Source: Candidatus Pyrohabitans jungbluthii
Lineage (GTDB): Archaea; Hydrothermarchaeota; Hydrothermarchaeia; Hydrothermarchaeales; BMS3B
Assembly: GCA_002010065.2 (NCBI GenBank)
Contig: MTMD02000005.1
Location: 22,180 to 86,179, forward strand
Length of the DNA: 64,000 nt
Direction: 5' to 3'
Notes under the pieces: model-generated
Database searches by the model: none
What the model was told of the DNA's origin: nothing
The model's input: only the letters and a program-made list of their open reading frames with translations
Shown here: in pieces, positions 44,286 to 53,081 of the stretch
How the letters are laid out: each line of letters starts with the position of its first letter
How positions within the stretch are numbered: the first letter of the stretch is position 1
Translations under genes and position numbers: made by a program

Positions 44286-45293
44286 ATGAAGAGATTGAAG
44301 CTCAATCTGCTGGTTCTTATACTTGTAACACTCCTCCTTGTGGGTGCAGCCGGGAAGATAAGCTGGCGTGAGGCATTAGCTCTCGCTTCAGGGGCGAGAT
44401 ATGAATTTATCGCTGCTGCCGTTGGCATAACCATTGCAAGATTTCTGCTCTGGAGCTTAAAATGGCTGCTACTAATAAGACCTTTGGCAAAGGGTGTGCG
44501 TTTCTCGCGGATTTTTGTGATTCTGCTTGCAGGCTTATTTGTGAGCACCTCAACGCCTGGAGCCAATGTTGGTGGCGAGCCCCTTCGCGCCTACTACCTT
44601 GCTAAAGAGGCTAGAATCAAGAAGAGCGCCGCAATGGCAACGGTGATGATGGACAAGGCGGGAAACTACACTGCCTTCTTCATCTTTTCCCTAGCTTCGA
44701 TCTTCCTGCTCTGGCTCTTCCTCGAGATACCCCCAGCGCTCAAGTTCCTTGGAGAGGTGCTTCTCTTCATCATCGCTCTTGCCGCTCTCTCCTCCACCTA
44801 CCTGAGGCGAAGCGAAGCCGCTCAAGCGAAGGTCCTCCGCTTTGTGTATCATCTTCCTCCCCTTGAGATGCTCAGGAGGAGGTTCAGCAGCTACGCAGCC
44901 TTTGAGAGCTTCGTGTCTAGCAGGTTTGAGCTGTTTCTGCGCACATTAAGAGAGCTGTCAACGCAGCGGCGCGCGCTCGTGGCAAACCTGCTGCTCTCTT
45001 TTGCTATCTGGCTGACCTCTTACATAAAAACCTACCTAGTATTCCTGGCGCTTGGGGTTAACGCCTCTCTGCTTCTTGTTACTGCGGTGAAAACCGTGGC
45101 AATCCTAGTAGGTATGGCGAGCTTTTTGCCAGGTGGCATGGGCGCAACAGAGGCGACAATGGTGGCGCTTTTCGCAGGCGCGGGCATAGAGGGCAGTGTA
45201 GCCCTTGCTGGAATACTGCTCTCACGCGCAATTTACTACTTCTTCGCCCTTGGCTTGGGCTACGCATGCCTCCTCTGCCTCAGGCTTCACTAG
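44286..45293 (+). CDS. LPG synthase TM/UPF0104-family membrane protein
   Basis: About 335 residues with eight or so membrane segments and the family landmarks LLAGLFVSTSTPGANVGGEPLRAYYL, VMMDKAGNYTAF and FLPGGMGATEATMVALF. Relatives include the membrane part of lysyl-phosphatidylglycerol synthase and AglD-like dolichol-linked proteins; most act in lipid or glycolipid handling, but the exact role is open. A TATA-like GTATATTTAAATC lies ~35 bp upstream. Confidence 0.85.
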   Translation: MKRLKLNLLVLILVTLLLVGAAGKISWREALALASGARYEFIAAAVGITIARFLLWSLKWLLLIRPLAKGVRFSRIFVILLAGLFVSTSTPGANVGGEPLRAYYLAKEARIKKSAAMATVMMDKAGNYTAFFIFSLASIFLLWLFLEIPPALKFLGEVLLFIIALAALSSTYLRRSEAAQAKVLRFVYHLPPLEMLRRRFSSYAAFESFVSSRFELFLRTLRELSTQRRALVANLLLSFAIWLTSYIKTYLVFLALGVNASLLLVTAVKTVAILVGMASFLPGGMGATEATMVALFAGAGIEGSVALAGILLSRAIYYFFALGLGYACLLCLRLH

Positions 45294-45302
45294 GCTTAGT
45301 TG

Positions 45303-45331
45303 CATGCGTTAAGTTTTGCGCTTAACGCATG
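45303..45331 (+). promoter_or_regulatory. 11-bp perfect hairpin ending on a start codon
   Basis: CATGCGTTAAG and CTTAACGCATG are perfect inverted repeats around a 7-nt TTTTGCG loop. The last three bases are the ATG of the next gene, so the RNA form would bury that start codon. It could equally be a protein-binding site or terminate the upstream transcript. Confidence 0.5.
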
Positions 45332-46330
45332 GTCAAGCCTAGGCTGCGTGACTTCCTCATAACCCGCGAAGGCATGATATTTGCGGTTGTGAGTTATGCT
45401 CATCCTCCGGGACGCTACTTAGCCTTCCTGCGCTACTACCCCTGTGAGCATGGGGAGCGACGCCGCTCAGGTAAGGGCTACTGCAAGGTCGCTTCGACGA
45501 CGCGGTCCTTCGAATACCTTCAGGAGCGCTACCCGGGGTACATATTCACCCACGCTGGGGCACGCCTTCAGGCGGTGCCTTCCTCGAGGGTGGAGGAGGT
45601 GCTAACTCCAAGGGAAAGGCTGGCGGAGATAGCAGAGGAGCCAACAGATGCACTCGAAGAAAAGGCTGCACAGCTTGCGGAGATTTTTTCCAGTGTGGTG
45701 CCTGCGAGCAAGCTGGGTGTAACCGGCTCGCTGCTCGCGGGCTTGCATTTACCCACGTCGGACATAGACTTTGTTATTTACGGGACGGAGAACCATCGCA
45801 GGGCGAGAGAGCTTCTTGCGGAGCTCATTGAAAATGAGAACTCTGGCATACGAGAGCTTAACATTGAGGAATGGCGTCAGGCGTATGAGAAGCGCTTTCC
45901 CGGTCACAAAACGCTGAGCTTTGAGGATTTCCTATGGCATGAGCGGCGGAAGTTTCACAAGGCTAGCGTGGCTGGCACCGCCTTCGACCTGCTGCTGGTG
46001 CGGGAGAGGTGCGCTGTGAGCTGGGGAGAGGAGAGCTACACCCGCCTCGGCCTCACTACGGTGAGCTGCGTTGTGGAGGACGCCTCCCTCGCATTTGACT
46101 ACCCGGCTCGCTACGCTGTGAGCTGCGACGATGCTGGCATTGAAGAAATTGTAGCTTACACTCACACCTACGCGGGGCAGGCGATGGAGGGGGAGCGCAT
46201 CCTGGCGAGGGGCTACCTGGAGGAGGTAAGATCGCGGAGGAGAAGCTACCTGCGCCTCGTCGTTGGCACAACGCGTGAGGCTGCGGGGGAGTACATCAAG
46301 GTTATAAACGCGCCTCCAGCCAGGCGATAA
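45329..46330 (+). CDS. Nucleotidyltransferase-fold protein
   Basis: 333 residues. The central domain carries the nucleotidyltransferase pattern GSLLAGLHLPTSDIDFVIYG (GS plus DxD). The N-terminal ~100 residues (AVVSYAHPPGRYLAFLRYYP, with EHGERRRSGKGYCKV) and C-terminal ~80 residues (REAAGEYIKVINAP) are conserved-looking archaeal extensions I cannot name. The nucleotide target is unknown. Its ATG lies in the 3' arm of the 45303-45331 hairpin. Overlaps the convergent hydrolase by 29 bp. Confidence 0.75.
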   Translation: MVKPRLRDFLITREGMIFAVVSYAHPPGRYLAFLRYYPCEHGERRRSGKGYCKVASTTRSFEYLQERYPGYIFTHAGARLQAVPSSRVEEVLTPRERLAEIAEEPTDALEEKAAQLAEIFSSVVPASKLGVTGSLLAGLHLPTSDIDFVIYGTENHRRARELLAELIENENSGIRELNIEEWRQAYEKRFPGHKTLSFEDFLWHERRKFHKASVAGTAFDLLLVRERCAVSWGEESYTRLGLTTVSCVVEDASLAFDYPARYAVSCDDAGIEEIVAYTHTYAGQAMEGERILARGYLEEVRSRRRSYLRLVVGTTREAAGEYIKVINAPPARR

Positions 46331-46994
46331 CCTTCTTCCTGAGCTCAGGTGAAGCGCTAAGCATCTCTGTGCCGTGCCCTGCATTGCTAAGCCTCTCAAA
46401 CACCTTCTCGCCTTTTACAAGGGAGTATAGCTGCTCAGCCGACGAGAAGGCGTAGGCATCTTCTTCGCTGGCGGCGAAGAGGACAGAGCGCGAATACCGC
46501 GCTGCTGCGTCGTCAGTAACCACACCGCGGTAGTTCAGGCCAGGAGATAGGAGCACCACGGTCTTAATTTCGCTATCTTCCGCAGCGTAGCGCAGGGCTA
46601 TGTTCGCACCTATGCTTGCCCCTACTATGCCTATCCTGCCCGGCTTTACCCCCATGCCAAGGAGGTACTCCTTCGCCGCTTTCACGTCCAGAACCATGGT
46701 GTTGAAATCGCTTGCAGAAAAGCTCCGCCAGTCTCCTGAGCTGCTTCCATGTCCGCGGAGGTCAATCGCTATAACAGAAAAGCCGCGCTTCTGAAGCTCC
46801 TGTGCAAAGGCAGTGTAATCCCCGCGGTTCCTCCCCAGCATGTGGAGCAGTATAACCCCTCGCTCTCCTCCAGGATAGTAGGTGGCAGCTATCTTGGCTC
46901 CATCTTCTGTGGCCAGGGTAACCTCCTCTTTCACGCCGCCACCTGTACATGCAGTGAGGAGGAGAAGCACCGCAATGAGCAAAAACCACCTCAT
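46302..46994 (-). CDS. Alpha/beta hydrolase lipoprotein
   Basis: About 230 residues. Lipoprotein signal with lipobox LLTAC, then an alpha/beta hydrolase: oxyanion-region LLHMLGRNRGDY, RGHG, nucleophile elbow VGASIGAN (GxSxG), and a late NAGHGTE with the His. An extracytoplasmic esterase or lipase-like enzyme held to the membrane; substrate unknown. Start at 46994 chosen for the signal peptide. Confidence 0.85.
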   Translation of the reverse strand: MRWFLLIAVLLLLTACTGGGVKEEVTLATEDGAKIAATYYPGGERGVILLHMLGRNRGDYTAFAQELQKRGFSVIAIDLRGHGSSSGDWRSFSASDFNTMVLDVKAAKEYLLGMGVKPGRIGIVGASIGANIALRYAAEDSEIKTVVLLSPGLNYRGVVTDDAAARYSRSVLFAASEEDAYAFSSAEQLYSLVKGEKVFERLSNAGHGTEMLSASPELRKKVIAWLEARL

Positions 46995-47025
46995 ACGTAA
47001 ACATTGCCCTAGGAACATAATAAAA

Positions 47026-47334
47026 TTAGCGCTGGCTCTCAAGCTTCTCAATCAGTGAGCGCAGGTAGGCGATGCCCTCCTCCAGAAGCTTCTCCCCTTT
47101 CTCGGTAATGCGGTAGTACTTCTTGTTTTCGCTTCGCCTCGCCTCAACGTAGCCCTCGCTTTCCAGGCGATAAAGCACAACATAAGGCGTTACCAGCGCC
47201 GGTGAGATTCCAAACCTCTCCTTAAGCAGAGGCTTTATCTCATAAGCATAAAGCTCCCGCTCCTTCAGGAGCCGGAGTATGTAGAGCCAGAGCACTTCCT
47301 TTGTTGTCTTATCTCTCAGACGGCGCAGAGGCAT
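47026..47334 (-). CDS. PadR-like winged-helix regulator
   Basis: 102 residues with the PadR pattern: LWLYILRLLKERELYAYEIKPLL, VLYRLESEGYVEA, KKYYRITEKGEKLLEE. It is transcribed just upstream of, and in line with, the lipoprotein hydrolase (gap ~30 bp), which it may regulate. It follows the histidine kinase at 47355 on the same strand. Confidence 0.85.
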   Translation of the reverse strand: MPLRRLRDKTTKEVLWLYILRLLKERELYAYEIKPLLKERFGISPALVTPYVVLYRLESEGYVEARRSENKKYYRITEKGEKLLEEGIAYLRSLIEKLESQR

Positions 47335-47354
47335 GAGTAACTATTGACACGGGG

Positions 47355-48821
47355 CTATAAATTTGTATCCACATCTTTTGGTAGCCTGACGTAGAATACA
47401 CAACCCCTTGGTGAGTTGTCTTCCACCCACACCTCGCCTCGGTGAAGCTCTACGATGCGCTTTACTATGGCTAAGCCTAAGCCTGTGCCCCTAACCCCCC
47501 GCTTCTCCTTCCTTGTGAATCTCTCAAAAACCGCCTTTTTGAACTCATCGGGTATCCCAGGGCCAAAATCTTTAACCGCAACTAAGTAGCTATTACCTTT
47601 ATCCCTGACCTCTATCACTACCTTTTTGCCATCGCTGGCGTACTTGGCGGCATTAGTAAGAAGGTTGAGGAACACATGCTCTATTATCGTCGAAGCCTTT
47701 ATTGGCAGTTCTTTTTTAAAATTGAGCTCTACATTCATGCCTTTCTCTTCAAGCAGGGGCTTAGTTTCAGCCACGGCGCGCTGTATTACTTCGGCGAGGT
47801 TGAGCGGCGTGAACTCTAAGCTTTTACTTGAATCAAGTTTTGCCAGTATAGAGGCGTCCTCAACTATTTGAATTAATCTATCAACGCTCCGCTTTATTGC
47901 CTCGAGGTCTTCTTTCTCTTCCTCAGTATGCGCCTCCTCTTCCAGAAGCTCTACGAAGTTCTTTGCAACGCCCGCAGGGTTAAGTATGTCGTGGCGCAAT
48001 ATATCAAGGAAAAGGTCCTTCATCCGGTTGCTCTGCTCTAGCTGTGCCGCGTAGCTGCGCAGCTTCTTCTCTGCAAGCACCCTCTCCGTGACGTCACGAT
48101 AAAGCTCAATTATCTGTTCCACCTCACCCTCGCCGTTGAACACCGGGTAGGCAAACACCTCAAAGTATCTCATTTTTCCCTCTGCATCCTCCACTTCCAT
48201 CAGGAGGCTCACCGGCGCGCGGGTGGTTATCACTTCCTCCATGAGACAGGAACCGTGGGTGGCACAGATGTTTATCTTGTCCCTAGGGATGTCGCTGCAA
48301 GTCTTCCCTATGAGCTCTTCACGGCTGAGCCCTATTAGCCTCTCAAAGGTCCTGTTCACCTCTCTTATTTTGAACTCCATGTCTATCGCTACAAGTGCCT
48401 CCTGAATGCTGTCCATCAGGAGTCGCAGGTAATCCTTTGTCTTTTCAATCTCTCTGGTTCGCTCCTCAACCTTTCTCTCCAGATTTTCCGCATACTCTCG
48501 AAGCTTTTCATGCAACTCCTTCTGCTCCCTGAAGCTGTATTCGCTGAGATGCATCACTATCAGCACAAAGATTGCGCCAAGGAGGAAGATCAGTGCCCCA
48601 ATAAAAGTTTCACTGATGTACTCCAAGCCCATGACAACCTCATGGAGGTAAAGGACATAGCTGAGCAGAAAAAGCACTATAAGAATCCCGGCTGCCTTCC
48701 ATAACTTTTCGTATCGGCTTTCCTTGAGGTGGCCGGGTATTCGGGCATACTTCATCGCTGCTGCTACCATGAACAGAGTGCCCGATACGACAAGCAGCAG
48801 GGGTAGGAGTTCTACGCTCAT
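47355..48821 (-). CDS. Membrane histidine kinase with PAS domain
   Basis: 488 residues: three N-terminal hydrophobic segments (~4-22, ~42-62, ~72-92), a coiled coil, a PAS domain (~135-255) with cysteines (CSDIPRDKINICATHGSC), HisKA with ILRHDILNPAG, and HATPase_c with NLLTNAAKYAS, DFGPGIPDEF and GTGLGLAIVKRI. The H box is RHDILNP rather than SHELRTP, a variant seen in archaeal kinases. No response regulator nearby. Confidence 0.92.
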   Translation of the reverse strand: MSVELLPLLLVVSGTLFMVAAAMKYARIPGHLKESRYEKLWKAAGILIVLFLLSYVLYLHEVVMGLEYISETFIGALIFLLGAIFVLIVMHLSEYSFREQKELHEKLREYAENLERKVEERTREIEKTKDYLRLLMDSIQEALVAIDMEFKIREVNRTFERLIGLSREELIGKTCSDIPRDKINICATHGSCLMEEVITTRAPVSLLMEVEDAEGKMRYFEVFAYPVFNGEGEVEQIIELYRDVTERVLAEKKLRSYAAQLEQSNRMKDLFLDILRHDILNPAGVAKNFVELLEEEAHTEEEKEDLEAIKRSVDRLIQIVEDASILAKLDSSKSLEFTPLNLAEVIQRAVAETKPLLEEKGMNVELNFKKELPIKASTIIEHVFLNLLTNAAKYASDGKKVVIEVRDKGNSYLVAVKDFGPGIPDEFKKAVFERFTRKEKRGVRGTGLGLAIVKRIVELHRGEVWVEDNSPRGCVFYVRLPKDVDTNL

Positions 48822-48916
48822 CCTAGCAGTTAGCTGTAGGTTGTCGATATATAAGCACTATTTTATAATCATAAAATACTTATACTATTTTACATATATA
48901 AAGTACTGGTGAGCAC

Positions 48917-49987
48917 ATGGGAAAGGTGAGAGTAGCTATAATCGGCGTAGGCAACTGCGCCTCGTCGCTGGTGCAGGGAGTGGAGTACTATAAGAACGCT
49001 AATGAAGACGAGAACATCCCTGGCTTGATGCACGTAAAGCTGGGTGACTATCACATCCGTGACATAGAATTCACCGCAGCCTTTGACATAGATAAGAACA
49101 AGGTGGGCAAGGATTTGAGCGAGGCGATTTTTGCCGAGCCGAATAACACTATAAAGTTCGCCGACGTACCCAACTTGGGCGTGGAAGTTATGCGGGGCAT
49201 GACTCACGACGGTGTGGGGAAGTATTTAAGCGAGAAGATAGAGAAGCATCCCTCGCCCACCGTCGACGTAGCTGGTGTACTTGAGGAAACCAACACAGAC
49301 GTGGTTGTGAATTACCTCCCTGTGGGCAGCGAGTTCGCCACAAAGTGGTATGTAGAGCAGGCGCTAAAGGCGGGTTGCGCCTTTGTGAACTGCATTCCCG
49401 TATTTATAGCGCGAGAGCAGCGATGGCAGGAGGTTTTTAAGAAAGCGGGGGTGCCCATAATAGGCGATGACATCAAGAGTCAGGTCGGCGCCACCATAGT
49501 GCACCGCACCCTTGCGAACCTCTTCAAGGCGCGTGGAGTTAAGCTTGAGCGCACCATGCAGCTCAACGTGGGAGGCAACACCGACTTCTACAACATGCTG
49601 GAGCGTGAGCGCTTGGAGAGCAAGAAGATTTCAAAAACCAGCGCGGTTACGTCAATGCTGGACTACGACATAGGCGAAGACAATGTGCACATTGGTCCGA
49701 GTGACTACGTTGCATGGCTAACCGACAGAAAATGGGCATACATCCGCTTAGAGGGGCGAAGCTTCGGCGACGTACCGCTCAACATAGAGCTGAAGCTTGA
49801 GGTGTGGGACTCCCCTAATAGCGCGGGCGTTGTGATAGACGCTGTAAGGTGTGCGAAGATTGCACTTGACAGAGGCGAAGCGGGAGCGCTTGAAGCGCCT
49901 TCAGCTTACTTCATGAAGTCCCCGCCTGCTCAGTATCCTGACGACGTAGCCAGAGAGATGGTAGAATCATGGATTCGCGGCGCATAG
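48917..49987 (+). CDS. ino1: myo-Inositol-1-phosphate synthase
   Basis: 356 residues. NAD-binding [18 protein letters not shown] at the N-terminus, [15 protein letters not shown] and [11 protein letters not shown] in the core, and a closing LDRGEAG segment: the archaeal/actinobacterial Ino1 type. It converts glucose-6-phosphate to inositol-1-phosphate for archaetidylinositol or for inositol-phosphate solutes. GGTGAG lies 3 bp before the ATG and an AT-rich TATA region precedes it. Confidence 0.95.
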   Translation: MGKVRVAIIGVGNCASSLVQGVEYYKNANEDENIPGLMHVKLGDYHIRDIEFTAAFDIDKNKVGKDLSEAIFAEPNNTIKFADVPNLGVEVMRGMTHDGVGKYLSEKIEKHPSPTVDVAGVLEETNTDVVVNYLPVGSEFATKWYVEQALKAGCAFVNCIPVFIAREQRWQEVFKKAGVPIIGDDIKSQVGATIVHRTLANLFKARGVKLERTMQLNVGGNTDFYNMLERERLESKKISKTSAVTSMLDYDIGEDNVHIGPSDYVAWLTDRKWAYIRLEGRSFGDVPLNIELKLEVWDSPNSAGVVIDAVRCAKIALDRGEAGALEAPSAYFMKSPPAQYPDDVAREMVESWIRGA

Positions 49988-50320
49988 CTATATAACATTT
50001 AAAGAGCGAAGCACCACGCTCAGGATGATAATTACAACCAGGATGTACAGCACCTTGCGCGTGTCTAAGCTGGAGAAGAACTCCCTCAGCTTGGAAGCTA
50101 TGCCTTTCTCAGGTGCTCTGCCCGCGAGTTGCTTGTACTCTGCCTTGAAAGGTTCGTATATCCACTTCTCTGGCTCCTTGCCTCGCGACTCCTTGTACAC
50201 CACCAAGCCAGGGCACGCGTGGTTCTCAGGCAAGCGATGCTCTGCACAGAACTTGCCGCCGCAGAACTTGCAGGTGAATGGCATACTCTCACTGGCGCCG
50301 CAGTAGCTGCACTTTGCCAC
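49988..50320 (-). CDS. AN1-type zinc finger protein with C-terminal membrane anchor
   Basis: 110 residues. Residues 1-45 form an AN1-like finger (CSYCGAS ... CKFCGGKFCAEHRLPENHAC), then a basic linker and a C-terminal transmembrane helix (VLYILVVIIILSVVLRSL). The finger would face the cytosol. Archaeal AN1 membrane proteins are common but uncharacterised. Shares one base with the hisE stop. Confidence 0.9.
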   Translation of the reverse strand: MAKCSYCGASESMPFTCKFCGGKFCAEHRLPENHACPGLVVYKESRGKEPEKWIYEPFKAEYKQLAGRAPEKGIASKLREFFSSLDTRKVLYILVVIIILSVVLRSLNVI

Positions 50321-50604
50321 TACCTACGCCTCCTCTCCAGCTCTGCATATACTTCTGAAAGCTCGACACCTTTTGCGGCGAGGAGCACCATGAGGTGGAA
50401 GATCAGGTCTGCGCTCTCATAGATGAGCTCCTCTTTTCCGCCGCTTTTTGAGGCGAGGATTACTTCTATCGCCTCTTCGCCCACCTTTTCCAGAATCTTA
50501 TCCTCACCCTTGGCAAAGAGCGAGGCTACATAGCTTTCAGGCGGGGGATTTTCCTTTCTCTGCTTTATGACCTCAAATACCTCGTCAAGCACAGAACAGC
50601 TCAT
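50320..50604 (-). CDS. hisE: Phosphoribosyl-ATP pyrophosphatase
   Basis: 94 residues with the all-helical MazG-like fold: ILEKVGEEAIEVILASK and ESADLIFHLMVLL carry the acidic metal ligands. It removes pyrophosphate from phosphoribosyl-ATP in histidine synthesis. Overlaps the CBS-ParB-like gene by 4 bp. No other his genes in the window. Confidence 0.93.
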   Translation of the reverse strand: MSCSVLDEVFEVIKQRKENPPPESYVASLFAKGEDKILEKVGEEAIEVILASKSGGKEELIYESADLIFHLMVLLAAKGVELSEVYAELERRRR

Positions 50605-51386
50605 TTTCGCTTTCCTCCGACTATGTCTGCGACGATTCCATGTTCTGTCTCCTCGGCGATTTTGATGTCGTCTATGCTCCGCAACCCCTGCGCTCGAGCG
50701 GTGCGCTCCAGCCCGAGCTCAATATCGCGGCTGAGCACTATTATGTACGCGTCTATCTCCTCTATGCCCAGCTTTTTCGCCGCAAGGGCGCGGTGATGTC
50801 CATCCACGAGTATAAGGCGCTCGCCGGTCTTTATCACCACCACGGGCTCAGCTAAACCCCGCTTCAGCTCATACTCGCGTCCGCGAAACTCGTCAGGGTG
50901 AACCTTCGCCTGCGTTGGAATAAGCTCAGAAATTTTCACCCTTCCCAGGCGCACTATGCTTTTAACTCCGTAGAGCTTTTCCAGCGAATCCTGAAGCTTC
51001 TTCACCTTTCCAGGGGTTGCCCGCTCGATGTGGGAGCGTATTACGTCGGTTATTGTTACTATGCCTATAAGCTTCATTTCGCGGTCGACCACAGGCAGGC
51101 GGGAAAAGCCTCGCCTGAACATAACCCGGGCTGCGTCTATAAGCCTGGTATCCGGAAAAGTTACGGTCACGTCTTTTGTCATTACATCGCGCACGTACTT
51201 GCCCCCTTCGCGGAGCACCATATCGCGAGTGGTGATGATTCCTATGATGTTTCCATTCTCCACCACGGGGAAGCCGTCGTGATTTGTCTCCCGCATCAGC
51301 TTTTTAACCTCTTCCAGCGTCTGGTCTGGTGAAACGGTGATAACATTGGTGGACATGTAATCTTTTACCTTCTGGTTGGCGCTCAT
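50601..51386 (-). CDS. CBS-pair protein with ParB/sulfiredoxin-like C-terminal domain
   Basis: 261 residues. Residues ~5-125 are two CBS domains (VKDYMSTNVITVSPDQTL, VRDVMTKDVTVTFPDTRL), which usually bind adenine nucleotides. Residues ~140-235 resemble the ParB nuclease/sulfiredoxin fold (VHPDEFRG, PVVVIKTGERLILVDGHHRALAA). An adenylate-regulated enzyme is likely; similar folds include free-serine kinases. Co-transcribed with hisE. Confidence 0.82.
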   Translation of the reverse strand: MSANQKVKDYMSTNVITVSPDQTLEEVKKLMRETNHDGFPVVENGNIIGIITTRDMVLREGGKYVRDVMTKDVTVTFPDTRLIDAARVMFRRGFSRLPVVDREMKLIGIVTITDVIRSHIERATPGKVKKLQDSLEKLYGVKSIVRLGRVKISELIPTQAKVHPDEFRGREYELKRGLAEPVVVIKTGERLILVDGHHRALAAKKLGIEEIDAYIIVLSRDIELGLERTARAQGLRSIDDIKIAEETEHGIVADIVGGKRK

Positions 51387-51424
51387 CGGTACTTAAATTA
51401 ACCTGGCTCAACATAAGTGTTTCC

Positions 51425-51667
51425 ATGGCGAAGCGCATCCTCGACGAGCTGAAGTGGCATCCTGCGAAGAGTTTAAGTGAGGTGGAGATTACCTATGTGC
51501 ACCGCTCGCCGAGAGGGGATGAGGTTACCATTTCAGGCGAGGAGATAATTGCTCTGGAGAAGAGCTTCTTCGTAGTGCACCGCGGTGGGCAAGAAACCAG
51601 AATACCCTACCACCGGATTAAAGAGATACGCCGTGGCGATGAGGTGCTTTACCGGAAGCGGGGCTAA
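51425..51667 (+). CDS. DUF504/UPF0248 protein
   Basis: 80 residues with the family pattern ILDELKWHP near the start, VEITYVHRSPRGDE, and IPYHRIKEIRRGDEVLY. Usually conserved near RNA-processing genes in archaea; function not settled. Its end overlaps the convergent prenyl synthase by 4 bp. Confidence 0.88.
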   Translation: MAKRILDELKWHPAKSLSEVEITYVHRSPRGDEVTISGEEIIALEKSFFVVHRGGQETRIPYHRIKEIRRGDEVLYRKRG

Positions 51668-52695
51668 GCGTACCACTCCAGACTCTCCGCAACGTAGTCT
51701 ATAAAGCTGGCGAAAACCTCCTTCACCTCCCCGCTGAGCGAGGTTTTTTCTATTTCCGCCTTCGCCCTTGCGGCATGCTGCCGCGCGATGCGCTTTGCTT
51801 CATCGAGGGCGCCGCAGCTTCGCACGAGTTCTTTAACCCTCTCAACCTCCGCTTCTCCAGCGCTTCGCGAGGCGAGTATTCTGCGAAGCTCCTCCCGTTC
51901 TTCACCCTCTGCAAGCTTCATGGCTAAGGCGATGTGCAGGGGCTTCTTCCCCCGGAGCACATCTCTTCCCGGCTCGCGTCCATACTGCTCCCTCGTGGCG
52001 AAGGTGCCAATGATGTCGTCCTGTATATCGAAGGCATAGCCTATCTCAGCGCCTGCCTTCTCCAGATGTTCGCGCTCTTCTTTCCCTGCCTCCGCAAGAG
52101 CAGCGCCGGCGAGCAGCGTCAGCCTGAACAGTGAGGGTGCGCGCCTGCTCGCCATGGCATACCACTCCTCCACACTCGGTTCTACGTGCTCAAAGTACGC
52201 ATCAAGCACCTGGCTTTCGTTAACCTCGCGATAAGCGCGCGCAAACAGGCGGCGAAGCTCCTCCGATTTTGGGATATCTTCAAGTGCTTCAAGCGCCATT
52301 GCGTAGAGCATGTTGCCCGCGAATATCGCCGCTGCCTCGCCGAAGCCCTCGCCCAGGTCAAAGAGGCGGTGAAAAGCCCTGCCCCCGCGGCGCTCCTCGT
52401 CTCTATCCACAAGGTCGTCGTGAACTAGTATCGCATGGCGGTATAACTCAAGCGCCAACCCGAGCGTCCTGGCATATGCATCCATCTCACCCTTAAAACC
52501 AGTGTAAACAAGAAGCGCACTCGTGGTCGCGAGCCGCCTCCCCTTCCTGAGCACATACCCCTCCAGATTTTCGTACACCCTGCCCATAAAGGGGTGGTAC
52601 CTTGTCGCCTCCTCCCTTGCGCGGGAAAAGTACCGCCTTACCTCGCTTTCAATTAAAGCATCGTACTCGTCCAGTATCTCATCGCTCATCTCCAC
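51664..52695 (-). CDS. Geranylgeranyl-type polyprenyl diphosphate synthase
   Basis: 343 residues of the trans-prenyltransferase family. First Asp-rich motif LVHDDLVDRDEERRG and second FDIQDDIIGTF. It elongates isoprenoid diphosphates for archaeal lipid side chains, so GGPP is the likely product, though chain length cannot be read with certainty. The stop-start junction with the next upstream nuclease gene shares a base. Confidence 0.9.
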   Translation of the reverse strand: MEMSDEILDEYDALIESEVRRYFSRAREEATRYHPFMGRVYENLEGYVLRKGRRLATTSALLVYTGFKGEMDAYARTLGLALELYRHAILVHDDLVDRDEERRGGRAFHRLFDLGEGFGEAAAIFAGNMLYAMALEALEDIPKSEELRRLFARAYREVNESQVLDAYFEHVEPSVEEWYAMASRRAPSLFRLTLLAGAALAEAGKEEREHLEKAGAEIGYAFDIQDDIIGTFATREQYGREPGRDVLRGKKPLHIALAMKLAEGEEREELRRILASRSAGEAEVERVKELVRSCGALDEAKRIARQHAARAKAEIEKTSLSGEVKEVFASFIDYVAESLEWYA

Positions 52696-53036
52696 TACCT
52701 CAGCCTTACCTCTTCGAAGTACACCCTTCCAGAGGCTACAATCTCTTTAATCCTGCCCTGCCTCCTCGAAAGTTTTGAATTTGCTGACTTGAACTCTATG
52801 AAAATTATCCTGTCATCCTCGAATTGTACACCATCGATGGGCGTGCCCAGAAACCGGAAGTTCTCGGGGTTGTAGGGATACTCCTTGAGAAAGGGCAGAA
52901 ACTGCTCGTATATCCTGCCGTGTCGCGAAGCCAAGCTCTTGCGCAGTGAAAGCTCTCGCCTCGCTGCGCTGCGATAGTGCAGCAGAAGCAGAAGCTCAAT
53001 CAAGGCTATGACTGCGAGCAGCGTGGTGATGTCCAT
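52695..53036 (-). CDS. Membrane-anchored Holliday-junction-resolvase-like nuclease
   Basis: 113 residues: N-terminal hydrophobic helix (LLAVIALIELLLLLHY), then a PD-(D/E)XK core with TPIDGVQFEDD and FIEFKSANSKLSRRQ. It belongs with the archaeal resolvase-related endonucleases (COG4741-like). A nuclease tethered to the inner face of the membrane. Co-transcribed upstream of the prenyl synthase. Confidence 0.82.
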   Translation of the reverse strand: MDITTLLAVIALIELLLLLHYRSAARRELSLRKSLASRHGRIYEQFLPFLKEYPYNPENFRFLGTPIDGVQFEDDRIIFIEFKSANSKLSRRQGRIKEIVASGRVYFEEVRLR

Positions 53037-53081
53037 GCGAGAGTCTTAGCATTCGCCGGTGTAATATACTTTCCGGGAGGG

